DNA of 64,000 nt from Sphingobacteriaceae bacterium (GTDB lineage Bacteria; Bacteroidota; Bacteroidia; UBA7662): contig PNNG01000022.1 of the NCBI GenBank assembly GCA_013824115.1, positions 140,610 through 204,609 on the forward strand, read 5' to 3'. The position numbers were made by a program, and so were the translations under genes. The notes beneath the pieces were generated by a model. That model did not search any database, was not told where the DNA came from, and saw nothing but the letters and a program-made list of their open reading frames with translations. Shown here piece after piece: positions 34,701 to 43,129 of the stretch; the stretch's first letter is position 1, and each line of letters opens with the position of its first letter.

Positions 34701-36650
34701 TATACCACTTACAATTGGGGCGGCACTTGAAGTACTTTCAATGTTGTAAATTTTATTACCAAATACATTGGGCGAACTGGTAGTGTGGCTCATACCAAAT
34801 ACGCTTAACCCAGCACCAGTAATGGTATGGATGACATTGTTGGAACATGTTCTTGTGCCTACTGCGGTGTTAACTAAAATGCCGCCAATGGCCCCTGTAC
34901 CATTGTGTGTTAAGTTGTTTATAGTGTTGTTGTTGTAGTTTTCATTTACGGGGCCGCTCAAGTTGTAAAGTCCGTATAGTGCACCAGTACCTGTGGTTTT
35001 GGTACATGTTAGGTTGTTGACTTGGTTGTTATTCATTGTGACTGTTCCAGCCGCCGTTTGAATACCGTAAATGATTGAAGCTGTGCCAGCACCATCGATT
35101 GAAATATTGCTAACCGTATTGTTGTTGGCATTTTGAACAATGCCTGCAGTTGTCGACGATATATGAATACCAATTGTAGTGCCTCCAGTGGCTCCTGACC
35201 GCGTAATGTTGTTTACGGTATTGTTGTTAGCTGTGTTGGTTGGAGCAGCTCCATTCAGCAGTATACCAGTAATGGTACCTGTGCCCGTAAGGGTTGCACC
35301 ACTATAGGTTATGTTTTGTACTGTATTGTTGTTGGCATTTACTGTGGATGCTGTAGAGTTGCTGTTGATACCTCTAAATGCTCCTGAAGTAGCGGTATTG
35401 TAGCTGCCTGTAACCGTGTTGTTTGTAATGGTTACAGTGTTAGAAGCGGCAGTAGAGCCGATTCCCACATCTATGCCGTTTACTTCGTGCGTTGTGCCAC
35501 CGCCATTGATGGTAACATTGTTGTTAGTAATAGTTCCGTTGGCACTGGTACCCGCTTGAGCAAAAATACCACGCAGTGTATTGGGGTGGTTTACCCCTGA
35601 GCCATTATTGTTGTTGACGGTATTGTAGGAGATATTGATGCTCCACTGGTTGTTGCCACGGATACCTGCAGCAGGTACAGCAGCACTGGTACCACCGCCA
35701 TAATTGCGTACGATATTGCCTGTTCCTGATGAACTACCACCAATATCGTTGGAAAGGTCGCCCAAGAATGTAGCCGCGTTGGGTGTTGGACCTACACCCA
35801 CAGTAGCAGCAAAACCGATAATGGCTATACCGTTGTTACCCCCATTGATGGTATTGGTGTAAAAGCGGTTACCCGAATTGGTACCATTGGTGGCCAAAGT
35901 GCCTCCGTTGGTTGGCGTTAGCCCGGTAGTGGCAGCGGCAAAAGTAGAATTGTAAACGCCAATTGAAACAGAACCATCCACCAAGGGTGCAGTAGCACTC
36001 GTAACGTTTACACGCTGCATATTGAAGGTGCAATTCTGGATGGTGTTGTTGTTACAACCATCACCCGCTGCTCGCTTGAACATGGCCAAACCAAATTCCA
36101 TGGTTACTGTAGCGTTGGTGGTGTTCCCATCGGTAAATGTGATCCCATCAATGGTCACATGGTCGGCACCGTTCAGGATGAACATACCATCTGGTGACGC
36201 GGTAGGGCCACTGGAGGTACCCACGCCTGCATTGATGGTAACCGTTCCGGAGTTGATTAAGGTAATGGTATTGGTAGCACTCAACACCGGGTTCAGTGTT
36301 GCGCTGCCCAATACAAAACCTTTTACCGGCGCGGTTTCACTGCCTGATAGGGTGAGGGTAACCGGACCACTCATGGCAGTTACCGCATTCAAATCGGTAA
36401 GCGCTGCTGCCAAAGAGGCATACGATGCCGAAAGGTTGGGAGTGGTGTTTGTGCCGTTGGTAACGGTTACCGAGATCTGCGCTTGGGCTGTAGAAAGACC
36501 CACGCAGCAAATCAGTGCTACAAATAGCCATTGGGCTTTTCGATGCACTGTGTTCAACCAAAAACGACGTACAGATTGTACATCATTCGGATGTGCCGAC
36601 GTACCAATGTTCGTCAGCGACCCAGGGAAGGGCGTCAATTTTTGATTCAT
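28728..36650 (-). CDS. Giant secreted right-handed beta-helix protein with T9SS sorting domain
   Basis: 2640 residues. The N-terminus is long: about 40 residues precede a hydrophobic stretch (WLFVALICCVGLSTAQAQ), so the signal peptide is extended. Three parallel beta-helix regions follow (about 60-880, 1003-1515 and 1635-2125), rich in NNNTV, NNTI and similar turns and opening with GADHVTIDG, GADRVTFDGR and AADRIVIDGR. Two related Ig-like linkers (GPSISYTALTNTG.., GPTVTFTALANTA..; then YYVVAQD / YYIVAQD) separate them. About 2129-2560 contains a NWSLGVP-type segment and WNLVGNPYPS. The last 80 or so residues are a T9SS type A sorting domain ending in GIKTERVYLSK. It is probably a surface adhesin or polysaccharide-binding protein; no catalytic motif was identified. 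Confidence 0.88.
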   Translation of the reverse strand: MNQKLTPFPGSLTNIGTSAHPNDVQSVRRFWLNTVHRKAQWLFVALICCVGLSTAQAQISVTVTNGTNTTPNLSASYASLAAALTDLNAVTAMSGPVTLTLSGSETAPVKGFVLGSATLNPVLSATNTITLINSGTVTINAGVGTSSGPTASPDGMFILNGADHVTIDGITFTDGNTTNATVTMEFGLAMFKRAAGDGCNNNTIQNCTFNMQRVNVTSATAPLVDGSVSIGVYNSTFAAATTGLTPTNGGTLATNGTNSGNRFYTNTINGGNNGIAIIGFAATVGVGPTPNAATFLGDLSNDIGGSSSGTGNIVRNYGGGTSAAVPAAGIRGNNQWSINISYNTVNNNNGSGVNHPNTLRGIFAQAGTSANGTITNNNVTINGGGTTHEVNGIDVGIGSTAASNTVTITNNTVTGSYNTATSGAFRGINSNSTASTVNANNNTVQNITYSGATLTGTGTITGILLNGAAPTNTANNNTVNNITRSGATGGTTIGIHISSTTAGIVQNANNNTVSNISIDGAGTASIIYGIQTAAGTVTMNNNQVNNLTCTKTTGTGALYGLYNLSGPVNENYNNNTINNLTHNGTGAIGGILVNTAVGTRTCSNNVIHTITGAGLSVFGMSHTTSSPNVFGNKIYNIESTSSAAPIVSGIIMTSLGAAGTGNIYNNLIGDLRAPNASSASAAAPSVRGINITVTTISTNIGIYNNSVYLEASSSGTNFATTALFVTSSSVSTTASLTLRNNVLANNSTPAGSGFAVAYQRSGVDLANYNSASNNNAFYAGSASPSNLIFYDGTNSDQDMSTYQTRVASRDAASFSENVTFQSTTGSSSDFLKIDLATATQIESGGLRITSPAITTDYFGTIRALETGYLGTGSAPDIGAFEGNMTGLDLVGPSISYTALTNTGLTSSRTLNVTITDPSGVPTTGLRLPRLFWRVNNGSYTDVTATHSGGSTYSFSFGAGTAVGDTIRYYVVAQDAAAANNVSAFPSGGAGSFTSSPPTAATPPTTPSFYVVVPSFQGTYNVGAGETYTSLTDSTGGFFRTLNQSVVTGNIIVEITSNITETGQNALNQVIEEGAGGYTITIRPSAASMRTLSGTFAGGLIRLNGADRVTFDGRFSGSGTFFTFGNTNAAANSAVFQLRSTGVGEGCTNVTIRNTNISAGTVAALSYGISASGTTIASAGADHDNLTITDNVFTSVTNAVYATGSAAVSSGALNNVTITRNSITASNITVAGAMAIRVGNAIDVDVSENSIDLQTNITGSTSPHLAGISIEVGASNTRVSRNDIVRIQGISTGTGLPIVRGIVVGTASATSNVTIDNNVIRNLGATYGTTNLGSNVIGILVGATGIGTTYTVVTGDVKLYYNSVNLTGNVSRDAATVQAAIFIGSGVTSLDIRNNALSNSITNTNASGSASKAYAIYSQAAITAFTTINNNSYFVSGTQGVLAYLTSDRAALGDIQTAFGQNANSITTNPLFNSATNLRPQLGSPLLAGGSLVSGISIDFLGNSRSGSTPAIGAYESGIDLTGPTVTFTALANTASTASRNLTASITDPSGVPTAGAGLPVLYWSVNNAAGPFTAATATHTGGSNYQFNINATVTQNDRVHYYIVAQDELGTPNVSATPSAGATGFTANPPAVSTPPTTPNSYRVLNSISGTIQVGVGQTFTSLTANNGGGLFRALNDSLVATGNLTIEITSDLTETGAVFLNQIAEDGAGNYTYSIVPSDAVLRNITGTNAGGLVRFNAADRIVIDGRHGGSGSFLRFANSNTGTSSSTIWFNSITGNGATNNTVRNCIVEGNGTLQTLAAILVSGGGTAGGVAEAANSNFNALNNTLRRAVNGIAVVGPTGNETGLVISGNTVGSTVLAEKIGNRGIAIFQQNGASVRENTIFGITRSTGDNQAAGIAVLGTQLNSVISRNIISDIRNTSTGLWGCAGIALSSSSFNNGVEVSNNVISDVTGLGEPAVANALDNGHGITITNGGGYRLHFNTVNLTTNQTNNGITAALFVSNVNVTGLNITNNIFVNSQTNSTRRAIYSVANDTSFTAINHNLYRADTIGFIGAAARIALADWQTATGKDANSITGNPLFTSSTDMRPLEGSPVFGAGTPVAGITVDYLGNTRSVSAPSIGAYESALQNIWNGTGLWTNAANWSLGVPAGSGNGVIGSGTIEVTAGATINNITVNSGATVTIPNAISLTVNGALTNNGTFTVQNGGHLLQGASATIGGSGTFSATRNSANTSNLVYNMWSSPNSTSTLGNLGGTDWYLFNSATQAWSNTGLTSSSVLSAGRGYSSTGAGNVTFTGTFNNGAVSPEVGTSGQGWNLVGNPYPSSVSGTSFLAGNTNIDGTLWFWSQPTAATLGNSGGDYATWTTAGGTAGTAGGATPDGNIGLAQGFFVKANSGSTVSFTNSMRSANAGANFRLGGERAWFNLTGGNNLFNQILLGFSSGASDQRDPADGTKLKGNTQIAFYSLLGADHLAIQAMAERGTATRIVPVGFDVATAGAYSLALDRTESMPANVDIFLKDNLTGSMHNLRNQAYGFAVTNAGSFTNRFEIHFGVGLATSVNNLTAEQVRIFGAGQSLFVQGFAEGTVVERFEVRDAAGRLVMELNRPQNADLARMEMNVAAGVYLACIVTNNGIKTERVYLSK

Positions 36651-36911
36651 ATAACAGGTTTAAGCGTTTTAGGTTTCATACAGCACAAGTGGCTGACAAT
36701 CACAAAGGAACGTCAACAACCCGAGCAGATTGATGCAAATCAACCCCCAATGATACATCCCGAATTTGTTATTACCAAAAAAGGGGCTGGTTAGGTTATT
36801 CATGGTGTGTACCTTGTTAAACTTGAGGCTGCGGGTATATGATTCATTTTGCCATCGAAATAGCGATTTTGGCTCCCCATAAATTTTTTTATGACTCAAA
36901 ATATAAAAAAA

Positions 36912-36943
36912 ATGGGCTAAATCTTAAAGCAGATTTAGCCCAT
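36912..36943 (-). terminator. Strong terminator after the tandem PID-CTERM genes
   Basis: ATGGGCTAAATC and GATTTAGCCCAT form a perfect 12-bp stem with an 8-nt loop. On the reverse strand it is followed by a run of eight T residues. It lies 20 bp after the stop at 36964. The other 36651-36963 DNA is AT-rich upstream sequence of the giant gene with no credible gene. Confidence 0.9.
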
Positions 36944-36963
36944 GGGTAGGAAGTAGGGAAGGC

Positions 36964-37155
36964 CTATTTCTGGCGTAGGTCCCAGGCCTTTTTGGCTCCC
37001 AAACCAGCACCCGCAGCCAAGAGGATACTCAAGCCGCCATCGATAGGTACCGAAGTGGGATTCAAAGGTGGTGGCGGAGGCTGCGCCAAGGCTACCTGAC
37101 TGATTACCAAGCCTGCAAAAGTGAGCAGGAGGGTAAGGAATAGGGTCTTTTTCAT
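36964..37155 (-). CDS. Tiny secreted PID-CTERM-type protein 3
   Basis: 63 residues from the ATG at 37155; an upstream in-frame start would add 13 residues and overlap the previous gene. The plan is the same as that of the protein at 28488: a signal peptide (TLFLTLLLTFAGLVISQVALAQ), PPPPPLNPTS, VPIDGG, LSILLAAGAGLGA and the basic tail KKAWDLRQK. It begins 1 bp after the stop of its neighbour, so the two are an operon following the broken giant gene. It shares the KKAWD end with protein 1, which suggests duplication. A strong terminator follows. Confidence 0.8.
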   Translation of the reverse strand: MKKTLFLTLLLTFAGLVISQVALAQPPPPPLNPTSVPIDGGLSILLAAGAGLGAKKAWDLRQK

Positions 37156-37156
37156 T

Positions 37157-37351
37157 TTAGTTATGTGCTTTTTGCTTCCACATTTTGCGAGCACCTAAAC
37201 CTGCACCTGCTGCCAGGAGCAAACTCAAACCGCCATCAATAGGTACGGCAGCAGGAGTAGGCGGCGGAGGGGGTGGTCCCTGGGCATGTACTGCCAAAGA
37301 ACTGGCCAATACCAAGGCGCAAACGAAGAGGATTTTGGTGATCGCTTTCAT
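37157..37351 (-). CDS. Tiny secreted PID-CTERM-type protein 2
   Basis: 64 residues. Signal peptide (ITKILFVCALVLASSLAVHAQ), proline-rich linker GPPPPPPTPAA, the motif VPIDGG, hydrophobic LSLLLAAGAGLGA and the basic tail RKMWKQKAHN. The gene starts 12 bp after the stop of the interrupted large T9SS protein and ends 1 bp before the next PID-CTERM gene. As with protein 1, mature sequence outside the signal is almost absent, so it may act through its membrane segment or as a partner of an exported protein. The real function is unknown. Confidence 0.8.
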   Translation of the reverse strand: MKAITKILFVCALVLASSLAVHAQGPPPPPPTPAAVPIDGGLSLLLAAGAGLGARKMWKQKAHN

Positions 37352-37363
37352 GTTTGTTTTTCT

Positions 37364-40300
37364 TTAAAATTGAACTTTGGCAGTTTTAATGCCTTGTTTG
37401 CCAACCAGCTGTACCATATAAGTACCTGCTGCCAGTTGGGGTTGCAAGCCTGCTGCCGACAATGGTACTGCGGTGTTTTGATACACCACACGCCCCGTCA
37501 TGTCTACTATGCGCAGCTGTTCTGCTTGTTCCATGCCACGAATATAGAGTTTACCTTCGAAAGTATAAACTTGTACTTGGTCGAGGCTGTTTGTTGCTAC
37601 CGAAGTAGCCAAGCCGTTAAAGTGCAAGCGGAAACGTCCTGTAGCATCGTTGGCTCCGGCGGTGAAGCTGATTACATCGCCGTTGGCAATTTGGGTGAAG
37701 GTACCGGTTTTGGTGTCTTCCAATTGAACGCTGGCACCCGAAAGCATGGCGCTGCTGTTGAAAGTGAAGCTGTAATTTCCTGCACCAAAGGTTTCGAGTT
37801 GCAGCGGAACCAGCACCGGCTGGGTGCCGAGTGGCGCCATGCTGTTGATGCTGTATTTTTCGCCTTGCGCATCGGTGGTATACAAATCGGGAGACGCATT
37901 GCTGAAATCGCTCACGAATTGAGCATCATAAGTTCCATCGAAGCTGGCTGTGGCTTGGTCGCGGAAACGAATCACCGTTTCGAGGCTAAACTGGTTGCTG
38001 GCTTTGGTAATGCGCACCCGCAGCAAATCGCCTTGTACGCTGGCCTGGCGGTAGTAGGCCGGATTGGCAGCTGTGCTACGTGCCGCCGCAGGGAAGGTGA
38101 TTTCTGGTGAACCTGCTTGTGAACGTACTGCAAAACCTTGACCGGGCGCAATGTAACGGCTGCCATTGTTGGCAGTTACGCCATTCACATACGACCCCCA
38201 AACACCATTGCCTTCACCGGTATTGTCTTTTTCCCAAACATAAATGGCGTTATCTACCTGGGTGCGGCTTACGGCATCCCAATCGAGTACCGAAGGGAAT
38301 GGATTGCCCAAATAGTGCCAGCCCTGGTTGGTGCGTGGCAAACTGATGGGGCCCACGCTGTTCAATTGGGGCTCGCCGCTGTAGGTAAGGGTGTTGGCGG
38401 CATTGGCCCACACCCCATAACCTGTTGCTACTGGCCAGGTAGCGGTGCGGTTGCTAATGCCTTCGTAGTTGTTGTTGGCTTCGTTGAAAAGAATGAGGGT
38501 ATTGGTAGCCACAGGCAAAGCACTGATGGTATTGATTACGGGCGCCGTACGCAAACTGTGGGTAGTAAATCGGAAACCGTTGTTGCCTGTACCTGCCCAT
38601 GGCAAAAAGCGCTCAAAATTTACATTGCCTGTGATGCTGGCATTGGTGCCACCATTGATGCGGGCGGTACTGGCAGCAGAGGTTGATTTGAGGTGCAAAT
38701 TACCGCCACTGGCCAAGGTGCCATCGGTAAGGGTGAGTTCGCCGGTAAGATTGAGTTTGTTGCCTAAAGTCAAGCTGCCCGAGCTGGTGCGATTTAATGT
38801 CAGGTTGGCAAGGGTATTGGTGGTGCCGTCGGTGGTTTGATCAAAATTGAGGGTACCTACTGCACCTGTTCCGGTAATGTTCAAGGTAGCGCCATTGCTG
38901 CGAATGACCCCAGCGCCTGTGGCAGTGCCCGAAAAGGCCACCGTATTGGCACCTATATTTAAGGTACCTGCATTGCTCAAAGTACCGGCAATACTCAAGT
39001 TGCCCGTTACATTTAAAATAACGCCCGCATCGATGGTAAGGGTGGCTCCGCTGGCAATGGTTAAGTCAACCAAGGTTTGGTTGCTGCTGATGCGCAAGGT
39101 GCCCGTGGTGATATTGAAACTGGTGCTGCTGGCTACTGTATTGCCTGCGGCTTTGTTGAGGCGCAAGGTGCCCGAGTTGTTCAGGGTGCCGCTCAACGAC
39201 AAATCGTCGTTGATGGTAAGGGTAGTGCTGGCATCGATGGTAAGCGTACCCGAGGCGCCAACGGTAAGGTCGTTCAATTCTTGGTTGGTGCTTACCCGTA
39301 ACATGCCGCCGTTAACGCTTACATTGTTGGTGGCAGGGAGGGTGGTGCCGCCCGTGCGGTTGAGGCGAAGGGTGCCGGCTTCTACGGTTGTTGAACCACT
39401 GTAGGAGTTGGCTCCTTCGAGCGACAAAATGCCAGAACCGCTGCCAAGCTTAGTTAATGACCTGCTAGCGCCTGATAAAACAGAGGTAATGGTGATACCA
39501 CCGGTTCCATTAATCATTACACCATTAGAGGTGGTATTGCCCAATGCAATTTCCATGGCACTTGATTGAGCCGCTTGTAACGTAAGCAATACAGAGCTGT
39601 TGTTTCTCACAACCACATTTTCCGTAGAGTTGACTACCACACCTGACAAGGTTAGAACGCCAGCTATGGATCCAGAACTGTTGCCAATATTCAATGCTGT
39701 AGATTAACGTGCACTTGTTACCTCAATAGCTCCAACAATCTGGTTGCTTGTACCATTATTCGTAGAGCCCCCCATGTTAATTCCAACGGTTGTTCCAGTT
39801 GGGTTCGCGCCAAATTGAGCTACCTGTGCAGCTGTAGGTACAGCACTTCCGGTCCAGTTACTACCTGTTAACCAGGCAGAACCACTTGTGCTACTCCATA
39901 AAATAGCCGTTGCATTCACCAAATTCGGTGTAGCACTGCTTTCCACACCCGAACTCCATACGCTGCCCCTGCGGGTAAATACATCCACAAAATAAGTGGT
40001 GCCATTGGTTAAGCCAGTGATGGTTTGGGGCGAGGTGCTTCCTTTATATACCACAAAGCCAGTACCATCAAAAGCGGTGGCACCACCAGTGCCGAAAGCC
40101 AGATTGGCGGTGTAGGCCGAACCATCGCCGCTGGGAGTGCCCGCAACGCTGCTGCTAGGCTTGGCCACAATCAACATTTCGTCGAAACAAACCGGATTCA
40201 CCCAGCTTACGGCAATTTGACCGTTGCCCGCGGTGAGATTCAAGGAGGTTACGTTGGTTGGGGTACAAGCGATGATGGTTTTGGTGCCACTGGCGTTGGC

Positions 40301-41839
40301 GGTGCCCGATTTATTGCCTGTTACAAAACTGATATCGGCTGTGCTAACGGCATCTACCGACAAAGTGCTGCCAGCAGTAGCTGTTAACGGAAGATCGGCG
40401 GTAATGAAAATATAGCCCGTAGAACCATTGGAAATTACCTGGCTAGCAAAGGATGGAAAAACCTGACTGCCCGGAGCCAATCCTGTATTTTTGGTAGAAA
40501 GCAATACATCGCTGCCGGCATTAAAAGTGGCATCGGTCGAGTACCAGGCCTTGAGGTTGGTGAGGTCGGCAGCCACGTAAGTACCTGCGGTATTAATGGT
40601 AAGACCGTTGAGGGTAGCATTGGCCACGGTTACAGCCAAATCGAAACGGTAAACCGTTTGGTTGTTGCTGCCTTGCGTAAGATCGGCTGCTGAGGCTGTG
40701 GGTGAACTCAAAGCAATTTCGGGTGCAGCGGCTACGAAGGTTTGGGTACCCCCTGCATCGATGGTACCCGTAGGAGTACCTGCTGCAAAAGTGAAATTAG
40801 ACGCGCCTAAGCTAGGTACACTCACCGTGCGACCAGCACCGGCAGTTGCCGAAATATCGGCAGCTATCCAAAAATAGCGATCGCCAATGGCGCAAGCCTG
40901 ACTCAAACCGCTGAAAGTAACGGTACCGCCATTGGCAATAGCCCCGGCCGAAACCGTTGACAGGGGCGTACCCCCCGGGAAGGTATTGGTTGAACTGGTG
41001 TACAATTCAAAATTGGTAATGTCGCCTGCCACAAAATCGCCACCGGCCGTAAAGCTCAGGCTGTTCAAAGTAGCAGTATTGCTGGCAACGTTGACTTGGA
41101 AACGTGACAGTAAATGATTCAAATCAGACTGGTTTACATTACCAGCCCCAATTTGGGTGTTGTTGTTGAGGGTGATGGTGGGCGCTGTGGGGGGTGTGGA
41201 AGTCACGCTTAAGTCGTCGATTCCAATTCTTGGTCTGCTTCCAGTTGAACCGCCCGAACCATTGTGATAGTAAAAACGTAATTTAACTGTTGCCTGATTA
41301 TTTAGTGCGGATGGAAGGGAAATACTGATAGATCCAGAACCTGCAACATTATTAGTTGCTACATATGGCAAATTAGTCCCAGTGAGTTCAGTCCAAACAG
41401 TGTTATCCGTGGAATAGTAAACACGAAGAGAACCTACTCTATTTCCTGAACTATTAAAAATCGTCAACGCATTAAAACTAAGCGTACCCGCATTTCTGGT
41501 TGAGAAATTCAAATTTAAATCTGTTGCGATTGCAGTGGAGTTGTCTGTAGCTCCAGTGGTTAGGAAAACCAATCGAGTAGAGGTAGCGGCATCTATACCA
41601 ATTGCGGCTCCCGAAGCAACCACACTCAATGAACTGGTAGAGGCTGTTGTGGTTCGTGTTGCCACGGGAATTGTGCCGGTAGACAGAACAGCAACAGTGC
41701 TAAAATTGGTTGGTAAATTTGTGATTCCATTGAAGTTTTGGCTGTAGTCACCAGTTGACATGTCAAAATAGCTTTGAGCCATGATGACACTAGGAGAATG
41801 CAGCATCAATGAAAAGACGAAAAGTAATTTTCTTATCAT
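37364..41839 (-). pseudogene. Large T9SS-sorted autotransporter-repeat protein interrupted by one in-frame TAA
   Basis: A single frame of about 1490 codons from ATG 41839 (a GTG at 41857 is less likely) to the stop at 37364 is broken only by TAA at 39704-39706. Before it come a signal peptide (LLFVFSLMLHSPSVIMAQ), beta-rich repeats with GIDDLSVTSTPP and an Fn3-like unit (NGQIAVSWVNPVCFDE), ending in GAIEVTSAR. After it the sequence resumes STALNIGNSSGSIAG, exactly as this autotransporter-associated repeat should continue, followed by GANSYSGSTTVEAGTLRLN-type repeats, WHYLGNPFPSVLDW and a T9SS sorting domain ending in GIKTAKVQF. The C-terminal half alone has no signal peptide. The TAA is therefore a recent nonsense mutation or a sequencing error. 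Confidence 0.8.
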
Positions 41840-42006
41840 ATCTAAAAATTTTGACACAAAAGTGCGCCTTTGCGGGCGGCTTGAAAAATTTTGGAGGTTA
41901 TGGTTGTGTTAAGCTTCGGTAGCCTGCTTTGGTGATAAGCTTGCGCAAGATATGTGGCTGTTTTTGAGTACACAAGCCGCTGCGGAAAAAGTGGAAAAAG
42001 TAGCTG

Positions 42007-42342
42007 GAAAAGTTCAAAGTTCAAGGTTCAAAGTTCAAGGTTGAGCGCAGCGAAGTCCCGAGAGCCAGAGGCGTGTGCCCCGAGAGCCAAGGGCGCGTGC
42101 CCGAGAGCCAAGGGCGATTCGGGGATTCGGGGATTTGGCGATTCGGGATTCAAGAAAGATTTGCAGCTGCGCTGCAAAGGACGACCAAGGCAAATGCGGC
42201 CCTGTCGGGGCCAACTCTGGGTAGCCCCGCGTAGCGGGGATGGGATGCGAAATCATAAAAGCTGTTGGTACCCCATTTAGCGTTTCATTGAACGCAGATG
42301 ACGCGGATGGGGCTGATTAAAACGGATTTCAACAAGCGGATG
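42007..42342. repeat. Composite intergenic repeat, copy 1 (left of tmRNA)
   Basis: An ordered set of modules: TTCAAGGTTGAGCGCAGCGA with GTCCCGAGAGCC, GATTCGGGATTCAA, TTTGCAGCTGCGCTGCAAAG, GGCCCTGTCGGGGCC, TCTGGGTAGCCCCGCGTAGC, and AACGCAGATGACGCGG leading to AAAACGGATTTC. The same modules in the same order are at 43130-43442. The 41858-42006 stretch before it shows nothing notable. Confidence 0.85.
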
Positions 42343-42400
42343 CTGTTGAAATGAATCTATCGATGCCAAAACGCTAACCAAGGCAGCCCACCAATGCCCC

Positions 42401-42654
42401 ATGCGTTAGCATATTCCCCAGCGCCTCCCCAGCACAGCATCCCCAGGCCGCAGGCCCTCCCCAGATGCGTCAGCATCATTTCCAGGCCTTCAGGCCCTCC
42501 CCAGCACAGCATCCCCAGGCCGCAGGCCATTACCAGATGCGTCAGCATCGTCTCCAGGCCGCCAGGCCCTAACCAGCGAAGCGTATCCAGGCCTTCAGGC
42601 CATCCCCAGCGCAGCATCCCCAGGCCGCAGGCCATCCCCAGATGCGTCAGCATC
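42401..42654. repeat. Hairpin array 3 (left of tmRNA)
   Basis: About 16 modules, in the opposite orientation to arrays 1 and 2: GGCCGCAGGCC, GGCCTTCAGGCC, GGCCGCCAGGCC, GATGCGTCAGCATC and short GC-NNN-GC cores, with 7-nt linkers ending in CCA (ATCCCCA, CTCCCCA, ATTTCCA, ATTACCA). Confidence 0.88.
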
Positions 42655-42701
42655 ATTTCCACAATTCTCTTAGCAATGAACCATTTTCTTCCTCCAATCC
42701 T

Positions 42702-42709
42702 TATCTTCG
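42702..42709 (+). promoter_or_regulatory. Candidate -7 box TATCTTCG for tmRNA
   Basis: TATCTTCG differs from TAnnTTTG at one position and lies 13 bp before the mature tmRNA 5' end. The same octamer precedes the gene at 43698. No firm -33 box. Confidence 0.4.
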
Positions 42710-42722
42710 TGTCCCCAAACCT

Positions 42723-43088
42723 GGGGCTGACCGGAATCGACAGCTTGAATGGAGACTCAGGTAAGCATGCCGAGTTTTGTGCGTGACCTCGTAAATCGGA
42801 ACGCTCGAGCCATAACTGGCGAAAACAACTACGCACTCGCTGCGTAATTCTAGGAATTACGCTTGAGTTGTCTCCGTACCCATGGGTTTCTTAGTGGGTG
42901 CATGTGGAGGCATAATCGATAAGAAAATAGACCGAGGCAAGTTGCGGGCCGGAGTCGAGATACAAGCAACTAAGGAAGCAGTTGGTAAGCCGCCAAGCTG
43001 CTGTTTCTCGAAAACCAATGGCAGGCTAAGCATGTAGAAAGCTTCAGATCCGCTTGTCTGGACCAGGGTTCGACTCCCTGCAGCTCCA
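42723..43088 (+). ncRNA. ssrA: Transfer-messenger RNA (tmRNA)
   Basis: The 5' end GGGGCTGACCGGAATCGACAG and the 3' end GGTTCGACTCCCTGCAGCTCC with discriminator A form the tRNA-like acceptor and T-arm (GGGGCT pairs with AGCTCC). The full CCA is not encoded (ACA follows), so it must be added. The tag frame reads GGC GAA AAC AAC TAC GCA CTC GCT GCG TAA at 42818-42847, giving GENNYALAA, a Bacteroidota-type degradation tag. Length is about 366 nt. tmRNA with SmpB frees stalled ribosomes and marks the peptide for proteolysis. A terminator follows directly. The gene is framed on both sides by composite repeats. Confidence 0.97.
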
Positions 43089-43091
43089 CAA

Positions 43092-43114
43092 AACCCCGCG
43101 AAAGCGGGGTTTTT
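43092..43114 (+). terminator. Rho-independent terminator of tmRNA
   Basis: AACCCCGC-GAAA-GCGGGGTT, an 8-bp stem with a GAAA tetraloop followed by T residues, 3 bp after the mature tmRNA end. Confidence 0.92.
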
Positions 43115-43129
43115 GTATTTAAAGCCGAG

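Noticed and set aside
36669-36899. A 76-codon reverse-strand frame upstream of the giant gene
   Set aside because: AT-rich, no recognised motif, overlaps the probable promoter region of the giant gene.
39077-39404. Forward-strand open frames in the giant genes' region (several of 60-250 codons)
   Set aside because: They are shadows of low-complexity, repeat-rich T9SS genes on the other strand.
39704-39706. Programmed stop read-through or a recoded stop
   Set aside because: No pseudoknot, SECIS-like element or known recoding context was noticed; a simple nonsense mutation or sequencing error is enough.
43060-43088. A tRNA gene near GGTTCGACTCC
   Set aside because: It is the T-arm of tmRNA; the D- and anticodon arms of a tRNA are absent.
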